A stretch of 64,000 nucleotides of DNA, from NCBI RefSeq assembly GCF_001552595.1, contig NZ_BCRM01000008.1:1-64000 (forward strand), in the 5' to 3' direction. The position numbers and the translations under genes are program-made. A model generated the notes under the pieces. The model was not told the origin of the DNA. It ran no database searches and was given only the letters and a program-made list of their open reading frames with translations. The DNA comes from Rhodococcus erythropolis NBRC 15567. Lineage in GTDB: Bacteria > Actinomycetota > Actinomycetes > Mycobacteriales > Mycobacteriaceae. How positions within the stretch are numbered: the stretch's first letter is position 1; every line of letters begins with the position of its first letter. Positions 16,579 to 24,412 of the stretch are shown here, in pieces.

Positions 16579-17421
16579 CTACCGAGTCTCCGGCCGCTCG
16601 GCGGCGCTCAGTGATCTGAGGAAGTTGTTGTATGCCTCCAGATCACTGTCGCCGTCGATCTCGGCGCGGCGGTCCTGGGCGGCATTCATCCGTTTGTCGT
16701 CCCGGTTCCAGCGCATCGCGAAGATCACGACCACCACCAGCGCGACGGGCTCACCGTACGACCACACAAGGGCACCGGCCAACTGCTGGTCCTGCATCAC
16801 GTCCACGCCCCACTCGGGAGGCGGATTCACGAACGTGGTCAGCAGCGGCTTTGTCGCCATCATGAGGACGACTCCGATGAACACGTGCAGCGGCATCTCC
16901 ACGAAAAGGTCGAAACACCGCCCGAGATAGCTTTGCCGCACCGGCAGTGGTCCGGTGGCGAGCACGGGCATGATGAAGAGCAGACCGCTGGCGAGAAAGA
17001 AGATTTCGAGAAAGACGTGTCCGGCCGCCGGACGGCTGCGCAATGCCGACAGTGCAAGCGCCAGAACATTTCTCCCGGGACCTCGATGCGACGTCGAACG
17101 CAGTAGCAGCAGTCCTGGCGAGCCCAGCACCCACAGCGGCGGGATCGCCATCGAGAGCGTCAAATGCTGGAACATCCAGACACTGAAGAGTTCGTTCCCG
17201 TAACTTTCGACCTTCGAACCGGTCACGGCGATCAACAGCAAGCATCCGGCCAGAAAACACGCAGTTCGATACCAGGGCCATAGCCGTCCCCGCGCACGCA
17301 CACGGTGCATTGACCACCAATACCAAAGCGCCAGAACAGCTCCCAGCAGAACAAGAGGTGACAGGGACGAGGAGTCCCAGGTCAACATCTGTCCGATCGA
17401 CGGCGGCGCCAGACCGTTCAC
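16579..17421 (-). CDS. CtaG-type cytochrome c oxidase assembly membrane protein
   Basis: A 280-residue polytopic protein with about seven membrane helices, matching the caa3-type CtaG family (PF09678). Family landmarks are the His-bearing MFQHLTLSMAIPPLWVLGSPG (~85) and EMPLHVFIGVVLMM (~175), followed by DQQLAGALVWSYGE. These proteins help copper delivery or assembly of haem-copper oxidases. The GTG start is tentative; an ATG 33 nt in (MLTWDSSS) is the alternative. It is divergent from the DsbA-like gene, and the BlaI-type operator lies between them, so it may share that control. Confidence 0.85.
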   Translation of the reverse strand: MNGLAPPSIGQMLTWDSSSLSPLVLLGAVLALWYWWSMHRVRARGRLWPWYRTACFLAGCLLLIAVTGSKVESYGNELFSVWMFQHLTLSMAIPPLWVLGSPGLLLLRSTSHRGPGRNVLALALSALRSRPAAGHVFLEIFFLASGLLFIMPVLATGPLPVRQSYLGRCFDLFVEMPLHVFIGVVLMMATKPLLTTFVNPPPEWGVDVMQDQQLAGALVWSYGEPVALVVVVIFAMRWNRDDKRMNAAQDRRAEIDGDSDLEAYNNFLRSLSAAERPETR

Positions 17422-17479
17422 CTCCGATTCACGGGCGAACCCTCCTTCGAATCCTTTCGGGTACCGTCGACTCTACACC

Positions 17480-17504
17480 TAAATACTATGTTGGATAGTA
17501 TTTA
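17480..17504. promoter_or_regulatory. BlaI-type operator, copy 1
   Basis: Perfect 10-bp arms TAAATACTAT and ATAGTATTTA flank a 5-bp centre (GTTGG). The core ACTATGTTGGATAGT differs by one base from a second dyad at 20143-20159 in front of the M23-blaI-M56 operon. It lies between the CtaG gene and the DsbA-like gene and could regulate either or both. Confidence 0.75.
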
Positions 17505-17535
17505 AGTAATCGACGGAAGGTCAAGGTACACAGCA

Positions 17536-18192
17536 GTGTCCAGAAGCATGAAGATATCCGCCGCCCTGATCGCGTTGTTCGCGGTAGCACTGATCACGTT
17601 CATCACCGTCGATCCGATCAGGGCGGACAACGAGAGCACCGATCGGGCAGCACAATCCACCGCCGTCCTGACCGACGACGCGTACCGATTGACCTCGGCC
17701 GCTGACGACAAAGTGAATCTTGTCGAGTTCCTCGACTTCGAATGTGAGGCCTGCCTCGCGCTGTACCCGACGATGGAGCGAATCAGAGCCGAGTACGAGG
17801 ATCGAATCACATTCGGTATCAGATACTTTCCGATTCCGAGTCACACCAACAGCACTCTCGCGGCGCAGGTCGTCGAATCCGCATCTCGCCAGGGCAAGTT
17901 CGTCGAGATGTATCGGCGGATGTACGAGACTCAGTCGCAGTGGGGTGAATCCGCCGAATCGCAGGAGGCACTGTTCCGCGCCTACGCACAAGATCTCGGC
18001 CTGGACATGACCCGATTCGAATCCGACCTCAGCAGTCGCGGCGTCCGCGAGCGGGTCGAGCGCGACTTCAACGAGGGCAAACGCCTTGGCGTCCAGGGCA
18101 CCCCGACGCTGTTCCTCAACGACGTGAAGCTGGCCCAGATGCCGAGCTACGAAGATCTGAAAGCCCAGATCGACTCAGCGTTGGAGCAATGA
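17536..18192 (+). CDS. Exported DsbA-like thiol-disulfide oxidoreductase
   Basis: A 218-residue protein with an N-terminal membrane anchor/signal (~6-27) and a thioredoxin-fold DsbA-like domain. The active-site CxxC is CEAC (in LDFECEACLAL, ~71-74), the cis-proline loop is VQGTPTLFLN (~190). It probably forms or shuffles disulfides in exported proteins. GTG start; an ATG four codons later is the alternative. It stands 31 bp after a BlaI-type operator. The gene ends exactly where the convergent M56 peptidase gene ends. Confidence 0.88.
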   Translation: MSRSMKISAALIALFAVALITFITVDPIRADNESTDRAAQSTAVLTDDAYRLTSAADDKVNLVEFLDFECEACLALYPTMERIRAEYEDRITFGIRYFPIPSHTNSTLAAQVVESASRQGKFVEMYRRMYETQSQWGESAESQEALFRAYAQDLGLDMTRFESDLSSRGVRERVERDFNEGKRLGVQGTPTLFLNDVKLAQMPSYEDLKAQIDSALEQ

Positions 18193-19140
18193 TCAGGTCA
18201 GAACAGCGCAGATACCCGCGGAGACGGCCACCGTCACGGCTGCGGCAACGGCCGTCGTGATGGCCGCCGGCACGCACGCCGCAACCGCGCACGTCAGTCG
18301 CCGAGGCGACGCCACGTCGCCGTCGACCAGGGAACGCAATCGCACTGCGGTCGCGCCGCCGCGATCGCCCAAACTCCAGTCCGGCTGAGGAAGCGGCGAT
18401 TTCGACACCACGGCAAGGGCGGAACGCACTGCAGCCGGGCTGGTGACGCGAGCGGCGTGCCGGTCCGCCGACAGTTCCACGATCGCGCCGACGGAAGCAG
18501 GTGCCGCCGCGAACAACGGCACTCCCGGCAGAACAGCGGCCAAGACTTCACAGGCACCGACGATTCGGTGATGACCGCCGCTCAGGTGCGCACGCTCATG
18601 CGCGAGGACCGCGTCACGCTCGCCCCCGGTAAGAGCGGATGACAAGCCTTGTGTCGCAACAACAAATCCAGGCTTTCCGGCGACACTGTAGGCCATCGGC
18701 AGCGGATGATCCAACCACAACACGTCGAACTCCGAGTTGTCGCGGCGCGCGACGATCGAGAGAACATCACGATGGAAATCTCGGACTCTCGCGTGCTCAC
18801 GTGCCTGTTTGCGGCCGGCCAGCACGATCCGAACAGCGATCAAACCCACCACACCAACGGCTGTGCCGGTGATCAGTTCACCCACCCATGAACTCGTGCC
18901 GTGCGCGAAGGCGCTGAAACACCGAGCGATACCGTCGACCAGCCCCTCGACCGGCGCGTGGCTCGGCCACACCAGAACCAAGACCGCGGAGAGAGCGAGA
19001 TAGAGAGCCGACGCCATACTGCCGAGCCACGCCGCGAGCAGCACCGTCGGTGACAACGTCGAGGAAACGGCCCGTAACGCTCTCGGAACCAAAAATCCGA
19101 CGAATACCGCACCGAGAAGCATCGGCAAGGCCAGTGTCAT
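18193..19140 (-). CDS. M56-family membrane metallopeptidase (BlaR1/MecR1-like, no sensor domain)
   Basis: A 315-residue polytopic protein. N-terminal helices occupy ~5-115, the cytoplasmic-facing zinc peptidase site HERAHLSGGHH is at ~180, with a downstream LSADRHA (third ligand region), and two C-terminal helices. In BlaR1/MecR1 this domain cleaves the BlaI/MecI repressor. Here the penicillin-binding sensor is absent, so the signal must be sensed in another way. Its ATG overlaps the blaI stop by 4 nt, fixing it as the partner of that repressor. Confidence 0.9.
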   Translation of the reverse strand: MTLALPMLLGAVFVGFLVPRALRAVSSTLSPTVLLAAWLGSMASALYLALSAVLVLVWPSHAPVEGLVDGIARCFSAFAHGTSSWVGELITGTAVGVVGLIAVRIVLAGRKQAREHARVRDFHRDVLSIVARRDNSEFDVLWLDHPLPMAYSVAGKPGFVVATQGLSSALTGGERDAVLAHERAHLSGGHHRIVGACEVLAAVLPGVPLFAAAPASVGAIVELSADRHAARVTSPAAVRSALAVVSKSPLPQPDWSLGDRGGATAVRLRSLVDGDVASPRRLTCAVAACVPAAITTAVAAAVTVAVSAGICAVLT

Positions 19141-19496
19141 TGCGCACCTTCCCCGGAAAGTCCTCGGCGCAGGGCCTCGTTCTCAGCGTCCGTCATGGTC
19201 TTCGCGAAGTGCAACAGCACGGCAGCGGAATCGGAACTGCTGTCCAACAATTCGCGCAGTGCCCTGGATGTGGCCTCTTCACGGCTGCGACTCGGCCGAT
19301 AGAAGTAGGCGCGACTCTTCTTCTCACGACTCACCCAGCCCTTGTCGTAGAGATGAGTCACGACGGTCAGGATGGTGGTGTACGCGAGTTGTCGACGCTC
19401 ACCCAGGATCTCGACCAGATCCTTGACCGAGAGCGCGTCGTCGGACTGCCAGAGCACATCCATGACCTCGGCTTCGAGTCCGCCCAGCCCCTGCAT
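19137..19496 (-). CDS. BlaI/MecI/CopY-family repressor
   Basis: A 119-residue winged-helix repressor of the Penicillinase_R family: LEAEVMDVLWQSDDALSVKDLVEIL, then the recognition region RQLAYTTILTVVTHLYDKGWV (~35-55), the cleavage-prone linker and a C-terminal dimerisation helix. It is expected to bind dyads such as those at 17480-17504 and 20143-20159 and to be inactivated by the adjacent M56 peptidase. It follows the broken M23 gene by 28 nt, so a single promoter near 20150 could drive all three. Confidence 0.92.
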   Translation of the reverse strand: MQGLGGLEAEVMDVLWQSDDALSVKDLVEILGERRQLAYTTILTVVTHLYDKGWVSREKKSRAYFYRPSRSREEATSRALRELLDSSSDSAAVLLHFAKTMTDAENEALRRGLSGEGAQ

Positions 19497-19524
19497 TGCT
19501 CCTCCATCGCGTCGTGACAGAACT

Positions 19525-20092
19525 TCAACCGCTCGCGGCCTTCTCCCCGAACGACACGCCCCGGGAATTCAGATACGCGAGCGGATCAGTCTTCTGCCCG
19601 TCAGATTGCCACACCTCGTAGTGCAGGTGCGGTCCCGTCGTCCTGCTGGATGCGGACCCAGAGCCCGAATCCCGCGGCGGGGCCGGATTCGATCACAACA
19701 CCGTCGGTCGCCGAGACGATGGGCGTACCGATCGAGTTTGCGATGTCGAGACCGTAATGGGTTGTTCCCCAGCGTGGACCGAAGTTGGACGTCATCGTCC
19801 CGCTGACGGGGGCCATCACCCGCGGCTTTTCTGCCTCGTACGCCAACGCCGCCCGTTCGGCTTCGAGTTGCCTCGTTTTACCGAGTTGTTCGGCTATCCC
19901 GGCAAGATCCGTCGTCCGAACAAGGTCGAGTATCTCCGGCACCGACACCAGCGCTGGACCTTCCGCTGCAACTGGAAGCGGCGATGCGTGCCCGATGGAA
20001 GTGCCGGACGCCAGGATTGCGCCCGTCGCCACGGAAACCGCGGCCATGCGCCCGCCGGGTCTGATCGGCTCGGATTTTCGATGTCTTCCCAC
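19525..20092 (-). pseudogene. M23 (LytM-type) peptidase gene broken by an internal frameshifting deletion
   Basis: GTG start, signal sequence (~14-36), a helical region, then the M23 domain with the first metal motif HYGLDIAN (~111). Translation runs to VRIQQDDGT, then leaves the family and stops at 19601. One frame over, from the same point, the sequence reads TGPHLHYEVWQ and DPLAYLNSRGVSFGE to a stop at 19525, the normal family ending. The YGH segment between these parts is missing. The result is an out-of-frame deletion at 19630-19638. The gene should yield no active peptidase. Confidence 0.88.
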
Positions 20093-20142
20093 TTCTCGGT
20101 CCTCGCGTCGATGACAAATGAAGGTCTACGCCGCCACCTTAC

Positions 20143-20159
20143 AACTATGTTGCATAGTT
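20143..20159. promoter_or_regulatory. BlaI-type operator, copy 2
   Basis: AACTATG-TTG-CATAGTT, 7-bp perfect arms, 51 bp before the GTG of the M23-blaI-M56 operon. It shares ACTATGTTG(G/C)ATAGT with the copy at 17480-17504. Position and match to the other copy point to autoregulation by the BlaI-family protein. Confidence 0.75.
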
Positions 20160-20183
20160 TTTAAGACATGCACTATTGCGCAT

Positions 20184-20193
20184 ATATGCATAT
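20184..20193. promoter_or_regulatory. AT-rich palindrome before the CDF exporter
   Basis: ATATGCATAT is a perfect 10-bp palindrome 34 bp before the exporter ATG, within a TA-rich stretch (gcgcatatatgcatatgtg). AT-rich sites of this sort are bound by ArsR-type metal sensors, but it could also simply hold the -10 promoter element. Confidence 0.3.
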
Positions 20194-20226
20194 GTGTCTA
20201 GGCTGACGTCGACGAAAGGACCTTCG

Positions 20227-21153
20227 ATGTCACACGGACACGGGCACGGAATCTCTCCCGCCGAGGCTGCGACCAGCAACAGCGGCAAGCATGTCAACAA
20301 ACTGTGGATCGCCGCCGGCCTCGGGTTGGTGACGTTCGTGCTACAGGTGACGGTCGGCTTCTTCACCTCGTCACTGGCGCTGCTTTCGGACTCGGCGCAC
20401 GTGTTCACCGACATCTTCGGCATCTTCATGGCGCTCGCCGCGATCCTCGTCGCACAGCGCGCAGCACGGCGCCCGGATCGCACTTTCGGCATGTACCGCA
20501 CGGAAGTGTTTGCGGCACTGGCCAATGCGATCCTGCTCTTCGCAGTCGCCGGGTGGGTGCTCTACGAGGCTGCCAGCCGATTCTCGGATCCGCCCGAGGT
20601 TCCCGGCCTCCCCGTCGCGATAGTCGCCGTCGTCGGTTTGGCGATGAACGTCATCGCCTTCCTGATGCTCCGCAGCGGCGCGAAGGAAAGCATCAACATC
20701 CGCGGCGCCTACCTCGAAGTCATGGCGGACATGATCGGGTCCATCGGCGTCCTCGTCAGCGGCTTGGTCACGCTCGCTTTCGGTTGGCGCTACGCCGACC
20801 CCGTCATCGGCGTCGCCATCGGCCTCTTCGTCTTGCCGCGCGCCTTCAACCTGGGCCGCCATGCGGTCCGCATCCTGCTCCAGCAGGCTCCCGATCGCAT
20901 CGACGTCACCTCGATACTCGAGAAGATCAACACACTCCCGGGAGTCGTCGACGCGCACGATCTGCACGTCTGGACACTCACCTCGGGGATGGAAGTTGCT
21001 TCCGTTCACGTCACCGCGGCCAGTGACGCCGATCCCACTACGGTGCTCGCCGCCACCCAAACCTTGCTGGCCGAGGTATTCGAACTGGAGCACGCCACCG
21101 TGCAGGTGGAACTACAGGGAAGTGACGGTAAATGCACGGAACTCGCCTGGTGA
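20227..21153 (+). CDS. Cation diffusion facilitator metal exporter (CzcD-like)
   Basis: A 308-residue inner-membrane metal/proton antiporter. The His-rich start MSHGHGHG fixes the ATG (GAAAGGA ribosome site); upstream in-frame sequence is non-coding. Six membrane helices span ~35-220. The first half of the transport site is SDSAHVFTD in helix 2. Helix 5 has EVMAD where many zinc CDFs have HxxxD, so one ligand is Glu instead of His. A C-terminal cytoplasmic ferredoxin-like domain (~230-305) carries HDLHVWTLTSG. The substrate is probably a divalent metal such as Zn; the exact metal is uncertain. Confidence 0.92.
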   Translation: MSHGHGHGISPAEAATSNSGKHVNKLWIAAGLGLVTFVLQVTVGFFTSSLALLSDSAHVFTDIFGIFMALAAILVAQRAARRPDRTFGMYRTEVFAALANAILLFAVAGWVLYEAASRFSDPPEVPGLPVAIVAVVGLAMNVIAFLMLRSGAKESINIRGAYLEVMADMIGSIGVLVSGLVTLAFGWRYADPVIGVAIGLFVLPRAFNLGRHAVRILLQQAPDRIDVTSILEKINTLPGVVDAHDLHVWTLTSGMEVASVHVTAASDADPTTVLAATQTLLAEVFELEHATVQVELQGSDGKCTELAW

Positions 21154-21328
21154 AAAGGACATTCCTAAATGAAACATTCGCTTTCGGGCCAATGGATAAC
21201 CGCACCGAATTCGAAAAGAAATTAGGTCTTCTTTAGTTTGGGAACGCTTACCACAATAAGGTCAGACTGGGATGACAGGGCCTCTGACCTGCACTATCTT
21301 GGAATTCATGACTTCTGGGGAGACTCAC

Positions 21329-21853
21329 ATGACCAAATTCCACGCACTACTCCGAGACCAGATTCGCAACGAGTTCAACGCTTCGCATCAGTACATCGCG
21401 ACAGCGGTTTACTTCGACAATGCGGACCTGCCACAGCTGGCAAAGCACTTCTACAAGCAGGCTGTGGAAGAGCGTAACCACGCCATGATGATCGTTCAGT
21501 ATTTCCTCGATCGCGACATCAACGTCGAACTCACCGGCGTCGACGCCGCGAAGGCCGACTTCAAGGATGCCCGTGAGCCCATCGCTCTCGCGCTGACGCA
21601 GGAGAAGACGGTCACCGAGCAGATCGTCCAGCTCGCGAGCACTGCCCGCGAAGAAGGCGACTACCTCGGCGAGCAGTTCATGCAGTGGTTCCTCAAGGAG
21701 CAGGTCGAGGAAGTTGCCAGCATGACAACACTTCTCACCATCGCGGACCGCGCAGGCGCCAACCTGTTCGACCTCGAAGACTTCGTGTCCCGCGAGATGA
21801 GCACCGTCGGTGACACCACCGGTGCGCCGAACGCAGCAGGCGGAACCATCTAG
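21329..21853 (+). CDS. Second non-haem ferritin
   Basis: A 174-residue ferritin paralogous to the one at 16025-16567, with the same ligands (IRNEFNASHQY, EERNHAM, TQEKTVTEQI, GEQFMQWFLKEQ). The ATG at 21329 is preceded by a strong GGGGAGA ribosome site; an earlier in-frame ATG at 21308 lacks one. DNA around helix D (21657-21743) is nearly identical to the first copy. Its TAG stop overlaps the TAG of the convergent hydrolase in a shared CTAG. Differences outside the patch suggest different regulation or mixed cages rather than a recent duplication. Confidence 0.93.
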   Translation: MTKFHALLRDQIRNEFNASHQYIATAVYFDNADLPQLAKHFYKQAVEERNHAMMIVQYFLDRDINVELTGVDAAKADFKDAREPIALALTQEKTVTEQIVQLASTAREEGDYLGEQFMQWFLKEQVEEVASMTTLLTIADRAGANLFDLEDFVSREMSTVGDTTGAPNAAGGTI

Positions 21854-22668
21854 CCTGCAGCACTCACGGATTTTGCCCTCGAGCCGAACGGTTCGCTTCC
21901 TGCCAGCAGGATCGAACTGATCAGCTCGGGGGCATCTGTCATCGGTACGTGCCCGAGTCCGGGCAAAACCATCAACTTCGCCTGCGGGAACGGCTTTTTC
22001 ACGCGCTGCGCTTGGTACACGGGCAGAATGAGATCGCGTCGACCCCACGCAACCGTCACCGGCACAGTGGGATCCACGATGGGCGGCAACACGAAGTCCA
22101 TCTCGAGACCGAGATCGACGAGTTCGTTGGACACGAGCGAACGGCAGTCGGCCAACGCCGCCGCATAACCGACATGACTCGGATGAGCGAAGAACGCGGC
22201 GAGCGCCGGATAGCGAATCAGCTTGTACCGCAATGCACGTGGCAGACCATCGCCCATGAGCTTGGCCGTGCCGCGCAGTGCACGGAACGTGTTGATCGCC
22301 CGCACCTGATCGAGGTGATTGACAAAGAACCCGGCCGGCGAAAGAGCTGTCGCCGACGCGACGTCTCCGCGCGCTGCCAGCGAGAGTGCAATCCATCCGC
22401 CGAGTGAGTTTCCGGCGACGTGGGCACGCTCCCCCGCCGGAGTCACTTCCTTGACGAACTCACTGACGTCGTCGATCAGCTGTCCCATGACGTCCGGACC
22501 GAGTTCGGGTAGCAGGGACTCTCCGTGACCTGGCAGGTCGACCGTGACCACACGGCGATACGGCGTCAGCTGGTCCAAAAGCGAATCCCACGCCTGCCGT
22601 CGATGGACAATGCCATGGACGAGCACAAGCGTGGGACCGCTACCGGAGATGTCGTGCGACAAAGTCAT
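21850..22668 (-). CDS. Alpha/beta hydrolase
   Basis: A 272-residue alpha/beta-hydrolase. The oxyanion loop is VLVHGIVHRR (~15-24), the nucleophile elbow GNSLGG (Ser at ~92), the acid is in WGRRDLILP (~215), and the catalytic His in GLGHVPMTDAP (~240). No signal peptide, so it is cytosolic. The class includes esterases, haloperoxidase-like and C-C hydrolases, and the substrate cannot be told from sequence. Monocistronic, convergent with the second ferritin. Confidence 0.88.
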   Translation of the reverse strand: MTLSHDISGSGPTLVLVHGIVHRRQAWDSLLDQLTPYRRVVTVDLPGHGESLLPELGPDVMGQLIDDVSEFVKEVTPAGERAHVAGNSLGGWIALSLAARGDVASATALSPAGFFVNHLDQVRAINTFRALRGTAKLMGDGLPRALRYKLIRYPALAAFFAHPSHVGYAAALADCRSLVSNELVDLGLEMDFVLPPIVDPTVPVTVAWGRRDLILPVYQAQRVKKPFPQAKLMVLPGLGHVPMTDAPELISSILLAGSEPFGSRAKSVSAAG

Positions 22669-22721
22669 GCCGCCAACATTAACCGTAACTTTGCGTAACG
22701 CCTATAGTTCTGGCGAAAAAA

Positions 22722-23636
22722 TCAGCGCAGCGTGACCTGGCGTCCGCGCAGGCCGTCGCGCGAGCGCAGCTCGGCCGAGGTCAGTGGAGCATCGACAGCC
22801 AGAGCCTCGGCAAGACGCTCACCGAGCTCGACGGTTGCCGCTACCCACTCGTTTGCATGCTTTTCGCGGTCGAGGTCGAAGACGGGGACCAACAGGCCGT
22901 GGGTGCGGAACGAGCCTGCGTAGCGCGAGCCCTCACCCAGGTGCAGTCCACCGGTCGCGTGCACGCGCGCCAACGCGAGCATCAGGTCGTCTTCGCTCTC
23001 GGGGCGAACCCAACGCAGGTGCGCCTTCTCGCCGGCGTCGACCCACCACGCGGCAACGAGGCCGTCGCCTTCGAGGCGTGCAGAGGGCATGATCGCCGAG
23101 TTGGCGTGCTGCACGGTGGCGGCAACCTCAGGATCGGTTTCGACGCCTTCCGGAATCCACCAGTTGAAGTTCTGGTGCACGGTGATGTCGAGCAGAGCCG
23201 ATGGATCGACAACCTCGGTGACGGCGGGTGTCTCGGAATCGGGGTTCGCGGCAGAAAGCGCGTCGCCGGGGGCCGCGTCCTTGATCCAGTTCACCGAAGC
23301 GGCGAGGTCTGCGCCGAGGTCGGCAGAGTGCGCTTGAACCTGGACACCGACAAATCCGGTGGCCGTCTCGCCCTCGTCGCGGACGAGGGCGGCAACAGCG
23401 CCGGGGAGGACCGTCGCCAACGTGACGGGACGGTCGGAGCCGATGACCGGCAACGGAGCCGTGGCGGACGGAACGAATTCGCGCAGCGCGACCAGATCGC
23501 ACTCGGCGGCAAGGCCCTCGAACGGGCGGTTCACTGCGCCGGCAGCGGCTTCACGCTCTGCTTGGCGTGCCGCCAGCTTCTCTGCGCGTGCGCTGCCCTG
23601 CTTCGGTCCACTGTTTCTTTTGCTCTTCTTGGCCAC
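22722..23636 (-). CDS. DUF5926-family protein
   Basis: A 304-residue conserved actinobacterial protein (DUF5926). It starts at a GTG giving VAKKSKRNSGPKQG, a basic lysine-rich tail, then AARQAEREAAAG. The rest is a soluble alpha/beta domain with HQNFNWWIPEG (~150) and GEGSRYAGSFRTHGLLVPVFDL near the end. Some databases call such proteins SecA-like, with no functional support here. Located just upstream of the glpQ-like gene end but on the same strand and downstream in transcription, 11 nt after it. Confidence 0.8.
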   Translation of the reverse strand: MAKKSKRNSGPKQGSARAEKLAARQAEREAAAGAVNRPFEGLAAECDLVALREFVPSATAPLPVIGSDRPVTLATVLPGAVAALVRDEGETATGFVGVQVQAHSADLGADLAASVNWIKDAAPGDALSAANPDSETPAVTEVVDPSALLDITVHQNFNWWIPEGVETDPEVAATVQHANSAIMPSARLEGDGLVAAWWVDAGEKAHLRWVRPESEDDLMLALARVHATGGLHLGEGSRYAGSFRTHGLLVPVFDLDREKHANEWVAATVELGERLAEALAVDAPLTSAELRSRDGLRGRQVTLR

Positions 23637-23647
23637 GAGGGCAAAAT

Positions 23648-24412
23648 CTACACGCTGCCCAGCCATTGCTTCGTGCGCCCGGGATGGTTGGTGGCCACCC
23701 AACTGACCCCGAGCTCACGACACAGGTCCACATCCGCCTTGTCGTCGACGGTCCAGCAGTACGTCGCGCGACCCGCAGCGGCAGCCCGATCGACCAGATC
23801 CGGATGTTCGCGCAGCGCCTTGATCGACGGCCCGATCGCCGTGGCGCCGACAGCCGTCGACGCACCACCGCCGAGGTATCGCGACGCGTCACCGAGTAGG
23901 ACCGTCGGCAGCAGCGGTGCCGAACGACGCACTCGCCAGACCGCAGTAGCCGAGAAAGACATGACCACCGCGCGAGAGTGATCGGCCGACGGCGGCGACG
24001 CGATCCCGAAGCGGTGCAGTTCCGCGAGAAGTTTTGCTTCGACCAGGCCGCCGAATCGCACTGGGTGCTTGGTTTCGATGAACAGCTTCACCGGCCGCGC
24101 GAAATCCAGGGCGAGGGTGATGAGGTCGGAGAGAGTCAGCAGTTCGGCCGGTTCGCTCGTCGACCCGTAGTCCAGAGCGTTCAGCGAATCGAGCGTCATC
24201 TCGCTGACGATCCCCGTGCCGCTGGAGGTGCGATCGACCTTGCGGTCGTGAACGCAGACCAGGTGCCCGTCGCGGGTGAGCCGGACGTCGCATTCGAGCC
24301 CGTCGGCACCCTCCTCGAGGGCCAGTTCGTAGGCGGCGAGGGTGTGCTCCGGCCGCGCAGCCGACGCACCTCGGTGCGCAACGACGAGTGGACCTCGACG
24401 ATCTGGGCTCAC
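23648..24412 (-). CDS. glpQ1: Glycerophosphodiester phosphodiesterase
   Basis: Hydrolyses glycerophosphodiesters to glycerol-3-phosphate and an alcohol. The 254-residue GDPD TIM barrel shows VAHRGASAARPEHTL at the start, the Glu/Asp metal ligands in GLECDVRLTRDGHLV, HDRKVDRTSSG, FIETKHP (~115), and the C-terminal CWTVDD. The GTG start overlaps the stop of the upstream zinc-ribbon gene (GTGA). No signal peptide, so cytosolic. Gene pair and order correspond to M. tuberculosis glpQ1 (Rv3842c) and Rv3843c. Confidence 0.94.
   Translation of the reverse strand: MSPDRRGPLVVAHRGASAARPEHTLAAYELALEEGADGLECDVRLTRDGHLVCVHDRKVDRTSSGTGIVSEMTLDSLNALDYGSTSEPAELLTLSDLITLALDFARPVKLFIETKHPVRFGGLVEAKLLAELHRFGIASPPSADHSRAVVMSFSATAVWRVRRSAPLLPTVLLGDASRYLGGGASTAVGATAIGPSIKALREHPDLVDRAAAAGRATYCWTVDDKADVDLCRELGVSWVATNHPGRTKQWLGSV

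Noticed and set aside
21222-21236. Iron box before the second ferritin gene
   Set aside because: TTAGGTCTTCTTTAG matches only one half of the consensus. The other half is absent.
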